DNA of 64,000 nucleotides from Apus apus. Taxonomy: Eukaryota > Chordata > Aves > Apodiformes > Apodidae. A program made the position numbers and the translations under genes. The notes under the pieces are model-generated. The model was not told the DNA's origin, did no database searches, and worked only from the letters and a program-made list of their open reading frames with translations. Location: assembly GCF_020740795.1 (NCBI RefSeq), contig NC_067312.1:38912905-38976904 (forward strand), read 5' to 3'. Position 1 is the stretch's first letter, and each line of letters begins with the position of its first letter. Below are positions 1 through 9,719 of the stretch, piece by piece.

Positions 1-430
1 GAAAGATGACCATGGTTAAGGGAGTGGAATATCTCCCTTATAAGGAAAGGCTGAGGGAGCTGGGTCTCTTTAGCTCGGAGAAGAGGAGACTGAGGGGCAA
101 CCTCATCAATGTTTACAAATATGTAAAGTGCGAGTGTCAGGAGGGTGGAGCCAGGCTGTTTTCAGTGATGTCCAGTGATAGGACAAGGGGCAATGGGTGC
201 AAACTGGAACACAGGAGGTTCCACGTAAACATCAGAAAAAACTCTACTGTGAGAGTGACAGAGCACTGGAACAAGCTGCCCAGAGAGGCTGTGGAGTCTC
301 CTTTGCTGGAGACATTCAAAACCCGCCTGGACAGGTTCCTGTGTGATGTGCTCTGTGTGATCCTGCTCTGGCAGGGGGGTTGGACTAGACGATCTTTCGA
401 GGTCCCTTCCAACCCCTAAGATTCTGTGAC
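1..430 (+). mobile_element. CR1 LINE, 3' end fragment (left edge truncated by window)
   Basis: The 3' end of a CR1 non-LTR retrotransposon. An open frame at 6-419 encodes the C-terminal tail of CR1 ORF2 (blocks [21 protein letters not shown] and [12 protein letters not shown]). The element then closes with the usual CR1 3' end (GGTCCCTTCCAACCCC followed by ATTCTGTG). The frame stays open for 137 codons, so the copy is not very old. It resembles the copies at 13470-14185 and 43271-44320 (shared phrases such as [13 protein letters not shown] versus [13 protein letters not shown]), which suggests one subfamily. The 5' part lies outside the window. Confidence 0.9.
6..419 (+). pseudogene. CR1 ORF2 C-terminal remnant
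   Basis: A 137-codon open frame covering the region after the reverse-transcriptase domain of CR1 ORF2. It lacks endonuclease and RT motifs, so it cannot act alone. Its last codons run into the 3'UTR-like tail ([13 protein letters not shown] is translated 3' tail). It is a retrotransposon remnant, not a host gene. Confidence 0.85.
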
Positions 431-1480
431 TGCAAATACACAACAAATGCTGGAAAACATCTATATCTCACAATCCAGAGTTTGTCGCTGTCCAGATGTG
501 CTTAGAATTGTCACAGTGAGTATGAATATGTAAAATTGCTGGTGTTTCTGAGTGCATGTATGTGGTTTGTTAGCATACATATGTATGAATGTATGTGGAC
601 TTGGTATGCGACTTTGACTATAAATCAAAACAAAACCTGTGAAGTACTAAAGATAGATTGAATTGAAGTAAAAGTTTAAAAGCATATTTTAAAGTAGACC
701 ACAGGAGTAATTTGCATGTATTTGGAAAATAAAAAAAAATAAATTAAAAAAGTGTGGTTTGGAATAATACTTTTTGTTTCACAGCTTGGTCCAGCTTTTA
801 ACATCCCACCTTTTTTAATTTCATGAAGATCCCAATCTTATACTTGTGTTATTCCTTAAAAGAAAAACACAAATTGCTCAGGGGATGTAGAAGATCAGCA
901 GCTCTGTAAGTCTCTTCCCATTGCCTCTAGAAGACATTGCTGCTCAAAACGTGTGACGTAAAAATAATTCTGACTCTTGTGTAAGCTTTATTTTACAGTG
1001 AGTCTGGAACATCTGTGAGGGATTACTAATAAAAGTTCAGGTATACAGTTAGTTAATTTATAGCACCTGTATGATAAGCATCATTTTAGCTTTGCCAATG
1101 AAGTTTTGCTGATAGTTGCTGGCACTACACCTGTTTGTGTTAAATTGATTTGATAGTCTTCCTGCAGCTGCTTCTGTGGTGGTGCCTGCTTTGTCTATCT
1201 GTCTTGGGCTATTAGTCACTGGGGTGTTTCATTATGAATGTGAAGGTCCCACAGTATGGTCTTCTAAGTTTTGGTGAGTGAACCATTTGCTGGCAAACAC
1301 GAGTGCTTGGTGGCACCCTATGAGTTCTTCAAACCAATGTGAATACTGGTACACAGCTAAGTGAGCAGCTGGGGAATGTCCTAAAGGTATTGCAGGGTTA
1401 GATGTCTGCACTGGTTCATGCTGAAGATAATAAAAAATTGGTGGAAGGGAACCCTTAGGAAAGCAGGTGGGTCAGCAAGG
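431..1480. other. AT-rich non-coding stretch, no gene seen
   Basis: Unique-looking AT-rich sequence upstream of the TRPM3 promoter. A CRE-like TGACGTAA lies at 954-961, without supporting context. No exon, RNA gene or repeat boundary is visible. Confidence 0.6.
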
Positions 1481-1814
1481 AATCACACAATCATCGAATC
1501 ATAAGAATCATAGAATAATCAAGGTTGGAAAAGACCTTCAAGATCATCAAGTCAAACCATCCGCCCTGCAACCCCTAACCATAAAACCATCTTATGAAAC
1601 ACCATGTCCACCTGTTTTTTTTGACACCTCCAGGGACAGTGCCTCAACCACCTCCCTGATCAGCCTGTTCCAATGCCTCACCACTCTTTCTGTGAAGAAA
1701 TTTTTCCTAAGATGCTGTCTGAACCTCCCCTTATACAACTTGACCACATTTCCTCTTACCCTATCTCTGGTTATCAGGGAGAAGAGGCCAACACCCACCT
1801 CACCACACCTCCTC

Positions 1815-2111
1815 TCAGGTAGTTGTAGAGAGCAATGAGGTCTCATTCCTCAGCCTCCTCTTCTCCAGGCTGAACAGCCCCAGCTCTCTCAGCCTCTCCT
1901 GATAAGACCTGTTCTCCAGACCCCTAATCAGCTTAGCTGTCCTTCTCTGCACCCTCCCCAGCACTTCAATGTTCTTCTTATACTGTGGTGCCCAAAACTG
2001 CACACAATGCTCGAGCCTTGCCAAGGCTGAGTATAGGAGTCCTGGTCCTGCTGGCCATGCTGTTCCTGATGCAGGCCAGGATGATGTTGGCCTTCTTGGC
2101 CACCTGGGCAC
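1815..2111 (-). pseudogene. CR1 ORF2 region after RT palm (thumb/C-terminal)
   Basis: A minus-strand frame with the CR1 blocks [23 protein letters not shown] and [15 protein letters not shown], which lie between the RT palm and the C-terminus of ORF2. A separate frame at 1592-1846 continues with [17 protein letters not shown] and VVRHWNRL. The interruption between the two frames is another break in the element at 1481-3640. Confidence 0.82.
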
Positions 2112-2718
2112 ACTGCCAGCTCATGTTCAACTGGCTGTCCATCAACACCCCCAGGTTCCTCCTCTCAGCTGGGCAACTCTCCAGCCACTCCTCCCCAAGC
2201 CTGTAGTGCAGCTGGGCGTTGTTGTGATTGAAATGCAGGACCTGTCACTTGGCTTAGTTGAAACTTACACAATTTGCCTCAGTCCATCAATCAAGCCTGT
2301 CCAGATTCCTCTGCAGAGCCTCCCTGCCCTCAAGCAAATCGACACTTCCCCCCAGCTTAGTGTCATCTGCACACTTACTGAGATTGCACTCTATCTCTTC
2401 ATCCAAGTTATCAATAAAGATGTTGAGCAGGAGGGGCCCCAGCACTGAGCCCAGGGCAACAGCACTTGTGACTGGTCACCAACTGGTGAACTCCATTGAA
2501 CATAACTCTTTGAACCCGTCTGTCCGACCAGTTTTTTATCCAGCGAAGCATGTGCACATCCAAGCCATAATCAGCCAGCTTCTCTGGGAAACTGTGTTAA
2601 AGGCCTTGCTGAAGTCAAGGTAGACAACAACCACAGGCCTTCCCACATCCAGTAAGTGGGTCACCCTGTCACAGAAGGAGATCAGGTTAGTAAAACAGGA
2701 CCTGCTGTTCATGAACTC

Positions 2719-3290
2719 TCACTGACTGGGCTTGGTCACCTGGTTGTTTTGCATGTACCTAATAATGGTACTCAGGATGATCTGTTCCATCAGCTTCCCT
2801 GGTACTGAAGTCAGACTAACAGACCTATAATTTCCCAGATCATCCTTTTGTCCCTTCTTGTATAAGGGGTTATATTGGCTGATTTCCAGTCTGCTGTTAC
2901 CTCCCCAGTAAGCCAAGGCTGCTGGTAAATGATGGAAAGTGGCTTGGTGAGCACCCCTGCCAGCACTTTTACAACTCTTGGGTGTATCCCATCTGGCCCT
3001 ATAGATTTGTGCATATCTGTGTGATGTAGCGGGTCACTGACCATCTCCTCCTGGATTGTGGGGGCATCATTCTGCTCCTGGTCCCTGTCACCTAGCTTAG
3101 GGAGTTGGATTCCTTCAACATAACTGGTCCTGCTACTAAAGACTGAGGCAAAGAAGTCATTTAGCACCTCAGCCTTTTCCTCATCATTCGTCACCATGTT
3201 TCCTTCTGCATCTAATAGGGGATGGAGGGTCTCCCTGGTCTTTCTTTTGTTGTTAATATATTTATAGAAGCTTTTCTTGTTCTTTGCCAT
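2719..3290 (-). pseudogene. CR1 reverse transcriptase N-terminal half, frameshifted
   Basis: Two overlapping minus-strand frames together cover the start of the CR1 RT domain. The first (2811-3290, 159 codons) has FYKYINNKR, LHPLLDAEGN, EEKAEVLNDFFASVFSS, IGPDGIHPRVVK and DWKSANITP, then loses homology. The second (2719-2916) picks up with YKKGQKDDLGNYRSVSLTSV. The switch near 2870 is a frameshift. The fragment is part of the CR1 copy at 1481-3640 and has no host role that I can see. Confidence 0.88.
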
Positions 3291-3640
3291 GGAGGCTAGA
3301 TTAATTTCTCGCTGGGCCTAGGACCTTCTAATTCCCTGCATAGCCTCACGGCATTTTTGTAGTCCTCATGAGTCGCCTGCATGTTCCTCCAAAGGCCATA
3401 GATTCTCTTTTTCTCCTTGAGCACCAGCCAAAGCTCCCTGTTCAGCCAGGCTGGTCTTCTATGCTGCTGGCTTGCTTTACAGCATGTGGGGATGGCTCCT
3501 GTGCCTTCAAGACTTCCTCCTTGAAGAGTGGCCTTCCTGGACTCCTATACCCTTCAGAACAGAAGCACCAAATGTGCTCACCAAACCTTACAAATCTGAG
3601 CCAAGTGGTTGCAGGAGACTTAATCATCAGAGATGGTGTC

Positions 3641-6600
3641 TAGGGTGCAGATACACAGAACATATGGAAAACATTGTTTTGTTATCTTGGTTCATTATAA
3701 CCCCAAAGCAGAAGGCATTAGAGATTTTTGTAATTCTTTCCCACTTTCAAGGGATACTAAACTACCTTCCAGTTCTGGAGGACTATTACGTGAGGTGAGA
3801 AAGATGCTGTTGTTGCATACTACATCTGTCTGTAGCAAATAAGGAAAACTGCCCTACTGTAGGATAGTCGTCACGTAAGGTCTTTGTTGAAATGCTTAAC
3901 AGTCAGGATTAATTGCTCCCTTTCATAGTTTCACATTTTTTCTGCATTTTATTTACTAAGGTAATCAAGACTAGAAAATGTTTCCCATTTATCTATAGGA
4001 AACTATTACACCAACATAACTCAGCAAAGTTGCTATCTGAACTAGAAACACTAGAAAAAATGAGGTTACAGGTCTGAGAAAGCATTAACATGAAGTTAAA
4101 CAGTGCAGATAAGAACATGATGGCTAAGATGGAGATAAACTTTTAGCATAAACAGAAATCTGAATGTTTGAGCAGCCTAATTCCTGTCATAGGCTGTTGA
4201 GGTCACTGAACTAACAGCTTGCCTACACTTGAAAGTCAATTTAAATTAAGACTGACTGTAATTTAAAATATAATATTTGTTTCTAAGTAACAAGCAACCA
4301 TAGACATTTCTAGTCCCAAAATAAAAGTGTTATATATATGCTTCTGTGTTTTAATCCCTTTCTAAGATAAACTCTAAGAAGCCGAAAACTGCAATTAAAG
4401 AGGAGTCTGTTGTGAAATACAGCATTCATGGATACAGGTTAAATTGTTATGGGAAGGCAGATTTAAAAGTACCCAGAGAGCAAAATGGTGCAACTTACCA
4501 GGACTTTCTGCCAGTAGCTGCAAAAGTGAAACCACAAATAATGGTGAAGGCTGCCAGTGACACAGCTTCTCAAACTTACATTTTCTGTGTGTAGAGACTG
4601 ACTTTGAGCCTGTACCTCCACTTGCTTTTTTTGGAACTGAGAAAAATGTAACAGGGTCTCTAGGAACAAAACCGTGACAAGGAAGCATTGGATGTGATTG
4701 CACTGCCCAAGTCACCTGCTGTCTCATGAGTCTCACTTTCCCCAGTTCTCTGCAGTGGTGGTGTGCTGTGGTACCCCAGTGATCTCTTGCAGTAGCCCAA
4801 CCAAGTGCTCTCTCTGGCAAAAGCCAAATGCAGATCAGTTACAGGTGACTTCAAGGTGGTAGTGGTTACGTTTATAGAGTAATTCATTTCATATTCATCA
4901 CACATCCACACAACTTAAGATAAAAGAAAGAATAACCTTTATTCTGACTTTTCAGTCAATGCCAAAAGCCATCATTTGTAGATACATACAATACTAGGGC
5001 AAAAGATTCAATTAATGTTTAACATGTATATAGACACTACATTAATATGTGTGGGTTTCAGCATGTGGCAGAAGATTTATGAAATACTGTAGCAAAAGAC
5101 AGCAGCAGAAAAAGCTACCTCAGTCATGCTATGAATACAAAAGATGTGCGAGCATTGAAGAAATTTTATAAATTAATTATCAGTTGAGTTAGGAGCAAGC
5201 CCTCGGGGAAGCAGGAAAGGTGCTCCAAGAGCAAGGAAGCCTTGGTAAAATGGCTCTACAGCTGCACTGTGAAGATGTATTTTTCTTTTAACATCTGTTG
5301 ATGTATGTGAGGAGCAGCGGTTAAGCTTGCAGTCCAATACCTTTGTATTAAATATTGCTCTCAGGTTTAAAATGCTGGACAATGTTACTGGTGTGCTGAA
5401 AGTGGTCTGGATGTTAAGGGGCTTCTCAGCAACTTTTCATTCTGCAGCATTCCCAGAGGCTTTAAAATTTACTATATCAGAGCTTTAGAAGTATAGGATT
5501 GTCATCACATTAGATGGCAGGACTCTACAAAGAGGTGCTCTTAAAAATGCTTTTGATGAACAATAGGCTTAAGAAGAACAGAAATCACTCTGTATTGCAT
5601 GAAACAATAGAATTTGTCTTCTATTTGCTATGCGTTCCTTTATTACCAAAGGTGCTCCTTGGCAAGAGACAAAGAACTAGATATGAATACTGATAGTGCA
5701 ATGAGCACTCTTCCAACAAAATGTTTTAATATGAAAGCGGCAGCTCTGTCTGTTAGCTCTAGCAATGTTGGAGCTTAAATCCTAGTGGGATTGCTACATC
5801 TTTGCAACTCCTAATGGGCCTCAGTTTGTGTAAGAGCTGACCTGAGCATTTGCTTTTTTTCAACAGGATAGAATAAAAGTTTCAAACTCTGATTTTTTCA
5901 CTGAACTGATGAAGAGCTCCACAAAACAACGTCTCCCTAATCCTCCACTGTATTTTTAACCAGAGTTGTCATCATCTCTAAAAAAACATATTTTCATACT
6001 TTGCTTCTTTGCTTCCTAACCTTTCACCATTTACACTTACGAAAAATTGAATGGAGGCTGCTGCAATGACGAAGAAATCTTGGTTGGCTTTTCTCATATT
6101 TAGACTCTGGAGCCTCAAAACCACTTCAGTATTGCTTTTAGGTAAGAGACAGACATTAAAGTTAAAATTAATTAAAATAAAAGGCCAAGCAGGGATAAAA
6201 TGATCTATCCAAAGGCACCTAAGGACTTCGTGGTGGAAGTGAAACTCCCATATCATGGTAATGTCCTGTCCGTCAGAGCTTCCTTGCTGCCACTAACAGG
6301 AGTTAGTATTCTTGCAGTCACTTCCTGCAAGTGCGAATGACTAGGCAAGACACAAAGCCGTGGAAAACAGGCTTGTGAAAGAAGGGTGGTGTGTATTGAA
6401 CACCGCAGCACATAACAGCTCTTGTCCCTAAGGTACTATTTGCAGAAGAAGGCAATGATAGAGCTCATCTCAAAGACAGGGAGCTCTGTGGAAGCTGGAA
6501 GATACATTGGCCTCACTGGTTTTAGTTTATTGAAGCTATCTGTTATGTTTCTTTGTTGTATTCAGCTCTCTAGCCTCCTCAGAGATTTGTTACTCCACTC

Positions 6601-7389
6601 ATTGAAAAGAAGGGCAGCATGCTATGATTCCTCTGTCATCTTCGTCCCCAGAACTTAGGCTGAACATTTCGGTTTATGGCAGATGCCTAATGCAAAACAG
6701 ATGGGAAAGGGTCAAGGTGATGAAGCATCTGGTATCTTCCCAAATAACTCTGTTCTAATCTTCAAGAGTGAATAAAACTTATCAGCATGGCTTGAAGTTT
6801 TGGGGACAGGGCAAAGATGTGGTCTTAGGAGAGCTGGGAATCCTTGTTTCTGATTTCTTCCAATCGTTTACTTTCTTTTTACTATTCATCCCAAAAGCTT
6901 AATCACTGGATATTATTACCATAATAACAGAGCAAGGTTACCATGCCTCTCACATGTTAAGGTGTATGCTATTTGTAGTCAAGATTATTTTCTCTACCTA
7001 CTTAATTTTGTCTCTATTAAAGAACCTTAGAAAAGTAGTTTCAGAAAATCCTATTTACTTACACTCATGTTCCATTTCACTATCAACAGCAAGGGTTTTT
7101 TCCTCCTTTTATAAAACAAGTACATGCAGAGCTCAAGCAAGGAGGCATTTAAATACGTATAATTTAAACTAACTGCCCAGTGTTAACAAGAAATTCATCT
7201 GCACAAATTGTACCACAAAGGAACGGCTCCTGGTGTTCTATCTGTTCCATTCCACAGACAACCCATGGTCTGGTCTCTGCAGCTTTGAAATTTTATAATT
7301 TTGCCATGCCCAGTGGGGTGGAACAGGTGAGAAGAGCTCTTCTGGTGCGTAGTCAGCCTTGTACTGTGTTCTAGGACATTATATTATTA
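3641..7389. other. Unique AT-rich sequence, no gene seen
   Basis: No recognisable exon. The open frames here are short and lack known motifs. An old MIR/L2-like stretch is possible at 6180-6310 and is listed separately. The strand and gene context upstream of the TRPM3 promoter cannot be told from this sequence. Confidence 0.6.
6180..6310 (+). repeat. Possible ancient MIR/L2-like remnant
   Basis: The order GGATAAAATGATCTATCCAAAGGCACC, a spacer, GTGGTGGAAGTGAAACTCCC and a later TGTCC resembles the MIR/L2 core (GTTAAGTGACTTGCCCAAGG, TCACACAGC, GTGGCAGAGC, GATTCGAAC). The match is weak and judged by eye. It could be chance. Confidence 0.35.
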
Positions 7390-7755
7390 CAGAAACATAG
7401 AATGGTTTGGGTTGGAAGGGACCTTAAAGATCATCTAGATCTGATCCCCTGTGTTGACAAGGACACCTCCCACTAGATCAGGTTGCTCAAAGCCTCATCC
7501 AACCTGCCCTTGAACACTTCCAGGGAGGGGCATCCACAACTTCCCTGGACAACTGGAGCCAGTGCCTTACTATCTTAATAGTGAAGAATTTCCTCCTAAT
7601 GTCTGACATAAATCTACCCTATTTCAGTTTAAAACCACTACCCCTTGTCCTCTCACTACAAGCCCTTGTAAAAAGTCTCTTCCCAGCCTTTTGTAGGTCC
7701 CCTTCAGATACTGGAAGGCCACTATTATGTCTCCCTGGAGCCTTCTCTTCTGGGT
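7390..7755 (-). mobile_element. CR1 LINE 3' fragment
   Basis: Starts with CATAGAATGGTTTGGGTTGGAAGGGACC, the reverse complement of the CR1 3' end. It runs through the C-terminal coding part of ORF2 (reverse of TGCCCTTGAACACTTCCAGG and CCTTGTCCTCTCACTACAAG) and stops near CCTTCTCTTC. Only about 365 bp survive, with scattered changes. It is a short 5'-truncated insertion. Confidence 0.92.
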
Positions 7756-8805
7756 AATTTTTTTTTTACCCAACACTAAGGCTGAATAAGAACAGTCATA
7801 CAATTTCTGAGAGAATACAATGAGGAAAAGGTGGCTGGTATGCGTATGTTCAAAATAAACATAAAGGTCCTAGGCTTCAATCTCAATGCACATGGGCTCC
7901 TTCTTCATGGGCCCAAATATATGGGCTTTGGAGAATAATGATTTGTGTATATGGGCGAGGCTTCCTTTGGTAAGGAAGACTGGCATGTAAACATTTATCC
8001 TTAGCTTGCTCTACTGGGATAACTTCAGTGTTTTTAGGATCTTTGTTTACCTTGGAGAATCTGATGGTATTGACGGAGGTACTGGGCTTCCCTGTTCTCC
8101 CCAGAGTCATTTGTCCTTAAACAAACTTGGAAAAGCAAACCAGAAGTATTGTTTCATTTTAGAGAGTTTTGGAGTTGCAGCCCTACTGCAAGCCATTATA
8201 GACCCATAATATGTAAACAAGACAGATTAGCATAGCCTCATGGAAATAACATTGTTCGCATCTATTCCCTCATTTGAAGAATTATTCAGCTTTTTCTGAT
8301 GAATGCAGACACAATACTAAGTTATAAGTAGAAGATAAAAAAATGTGCACTATGGGGATTAAAAGGAAATGTGAAAATGGCAGATCAATGAAATCTAGCC
8401 AAGTTAACTGAATTTGTATTTTCTAACCAGAATTACAAGATATTTGAACATTACTGAAAAGTGGCTGCTTTCCATCATAATCTGAGTAAAAAGTGGTTAT
8501 TACTTGCAAAAATAAATTTTCCATTGCTTTATAGGATGCTTGCATTTGCACTTTCTGACTCTTTCATCATGTAATCTTTATCCCCTCCAAAAACAAGTGT
8601 GAAAACAATGTTTTTCTGATAGCTAGAGAGCTGACATTAGGAGTATCTTCATTAGCTGTGAAAGCCAATAACTGCCCCAAATCGGAAAATGCTTTACTGT
8701 ACTTGAATTACCCCAGCAGCATTGCTTCATGTTTTTGTATGTCTTTAAAAGAATGAATTGTCCTGCACATACAGTTAATATTAAAGTGGGCTGAATTCTG
8801 AACTT
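7756..8805. other. AT-rich upstream sequence, no gene seen
   Basis: No coding or RNA gene is visible. It lies between a CR1 fragment and the TRPM3 promoter region. Confidence 0.55.
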
Positions 8806-8847
8806 GTTCTTCTTCTTTTTTTCTTTTTCTTTTTTTCTTTTCTTTCC
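8806..8847 (+). repeat. CT-rich (TTTC)n tract, polypyrimidine
   Basis: A tract made almost only of C and T (repeats of TTTC and TTC) that ends in TTTCCAG. It looks both like a microsatellite and like the pyrimidine tract of a strong 3' splice site. The AG at 8848-8849 would be the acceptor. No matching upstream exon is known. Confidence 0.75.
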
Positions 8848-9100
8848 AGAACGTGCATGCTAACATTCATACTCTTACAGTACAGCTTCTACCTGCTGCC
8901 ACTTGCTGCTAGAGAGCAGTACTATGCCAGATCAATGAAACTGTGCTTTCTAGGTCCATTATATCAGTAAATCAAGAGTGAATTAATTTTCCCCCCCCTC
9001 TGAATCTTAGCTCTCTGGGCGTTGGCTCCTCCCCTCATGCCGGTTTCCCTTTCCTCGCAATGCTTTCGGAAAGAAAGTGCAAGTACCCTTCCGCTGGCCT

Positions 9101-9109
9101 TATTTAAAT
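9101..9109 (+). promoter_or_regulatory. TATA-like box (TATTTAAAT)
   Basis: An AT-rich box inside GC-rich sequence, in the right place for a core promoter of the exon at 9621. If used, transcription would begin near 9130 and the 5' leader would be about 490 nt. CpG-island promoters often lack TATA, so this is a suggestion. Confidence 0.35.
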
Positions 9110-9343
9110 TATCTCCTGTCTGCCCCGCTTTTCGCCCAGGGAAGCAGGGGAGCGAGGCGGATGGCTCAGGTTGCCTGGGTGAGGCTAACCTGGCTGCTCC
9201 CTGTGGAGGGCAGAGGAGGGAGAGAGCAGGAGCAGCAGCTCTTCCTGCAGCCTTTTTTTTTAATGCGGGCTGCCCCTTTCAGCTCAGCCAGCGCAGTCTG
9301 CCCAGAGCGGCGGGCTGATCGCCTCCATCCAGCCGCGTTTGGT

Positions 9344-9568
9344 ATGCACGAGCACTGCGGTGCCCAGGCAGGAGACCGCTTTCTTCTAGACGATCAGTGG
9401 CTACCGCCGCGCCGCGCCGCTCGCCCAGCCCAGCCCAGCCCAGCTCGGCCCGGCCCAGCCCAGCCCAGCCCGGCCCAGCCCTGCCCGGCCCTGCCGCAGC
9501 GCGGGCGCGGGTGCGGCGGGGGGATGCGCCTGGGACGCCCGCGCCCCGGCGGGCGGTGTGGGCGGTAG
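9344..9568 (+). other. Upstream ORF in TRPM3 5' leader (74 aa)
   Basis: Opens at an ATG with G at -3 and ends with TAG at 9566-9568, 52 bases before the TRPM3 start and in a different frame. The peptide starts MHEHCGAQAGDR, then becomes Pro/Ala/Ser-rich because it reads through the pentamer repeat. If the leader includes 9344, ribosomes would meet this ORF first, which would lower TRPM3 translation. The peptide itself need not be functional. Confidence 0.4.
9424..9495. repeat. CCCAG/CCCGG pentanucleotide tandem repeat
   Basis: About fourteen imperfect copies of a 5-base unit (CCCAG, CCCGG, CTCGG, CCCTG) lie within the presumed 5' leader. On the minus strand it gives repeated GGG runs spaced by two bases, which can form G-quadruplexes. 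On the plus strand it encodes a Pro/Ala/Ser-rich stretch in any open frame. The length is likely to vary between individuals. Confidence 0.85.
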
Positions 9569-9620
9569 GCGCTGTCAGGTCTGCGGCTGATCTCCCTCCC
9601 GGTGGGATTTACGGAGAGTC

Positions 9621-9710
9621 ATGAATCAGACCGATGCTCCCCGGCCACTCAACTGGACCATCCGGAAGCTGTGCCATGCCGCCTTCCTCCCCTCCGTCAG
9701 ACTTCTTAAG
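9621..9710 (+). CDS. TRPM3: TRPM3 alternative first coding exon (partial gene)
   Basis: Thirty codons from ATG (G at -3) to a phase-0 splice donor, AAG|GTACGG at 9711. The peptide begins [12 protein letters not shown], has a central IRKLCHAAF and ends SVRLLK. From memory this is the alternative N-terminus of the TRPM3 cation channel; the human form reads [12 protein letters not shown] and continues with AQKSWIERAF in the next exon. TRPM3 is a plasma-membrane, calcium-permeable channel of the melastatin family, activated by heat and pregnenolone sulfate. This exon encodes only a cytoplasmic N-terminal cap, before the shared melastatin homology region. A TGA in the same frame at 9588-9590 favours ATG 9621 as start. 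The rest of the gene lies beyond the window. Confidence 0.85.
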
Positions 9711-9719
9711 GTACGGTGA
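9711..9719 (+). promoter_or_regulatory. 5' splice site of TRPM3 first coding exon
   Basis: AAG|GTACGG fits the donor consensus at the exon side and at GTA; positions +4 to +6 (CGG against AGT) are weaker, with the +5 G kept. It ends the exon after a complete codon, which agrees with the phase at which TRPM3 continues with AQKSW. Confidence 0.8.

Larger units (their letters stand above)
1481..3640 (-). mobile_element. CR1 LINE, long copy with RT region, 5' truncated
   Basis: Reads on the minus strand. Its 3' tail is at 1481 (repeated AATCATAGAAT-type octamers, then GGTTGGAAAAGACCTTCAAGATCATC). The element continues through the ORF2 C-terminus (1592-2111) and the RT palm, where the catalytic block reads CADDTKLG near 2350-2380, so both aspartates are kept. 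RT N-terminal blocks (GNYRSVSLTSVPGKLMEQ) lie near 2800-2880, and the linker before RT reaches about 3627 (CSEGYRSPGRPLFKEEVLKA). The endonuclease domain and ORF1 are absent, giving the common 5'-truncated form. Frames change several times, so it is dead. Confidence 0.93.
9000..9620 (+). promoter_or_regulatory. CpG-rich promoter and 5' leader of TRPM3 exon
   Basis: GC and CpG content rise sharply here against AT-rich flanks, peaking at about 9300-9570. Visible elements are a GC-box-like GGCTCCTCCCC at 9023-9033, a TATA-like TATTTAAAT at 9101-9109 (which would place a start near 9130), and a CCCAG/CCCGG pentamer run at 9424-9495. The region lies directly upstream of the coding exon at 9621, so it is the likely promoter plus 5'UTR of an alternative TRPM3 transcript. 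The transcription start is inferred, not seen. Confidence 0.7.

Noticed and set aside
954..961. CRE-like TGACGTAA
   Set aside because: A single short site without a promoter nearby is expected by chance in 64 kb.
9022..9624. Long plus-strand frames across the CpG-rich region (98, 163 and 75 codons)
   Set aside because: They begin at non-ATG codons and are low-complexity Pro/Ala text in GC-rich leader. Only the ATG-started uORF at 9344 was kept, with low confidence.
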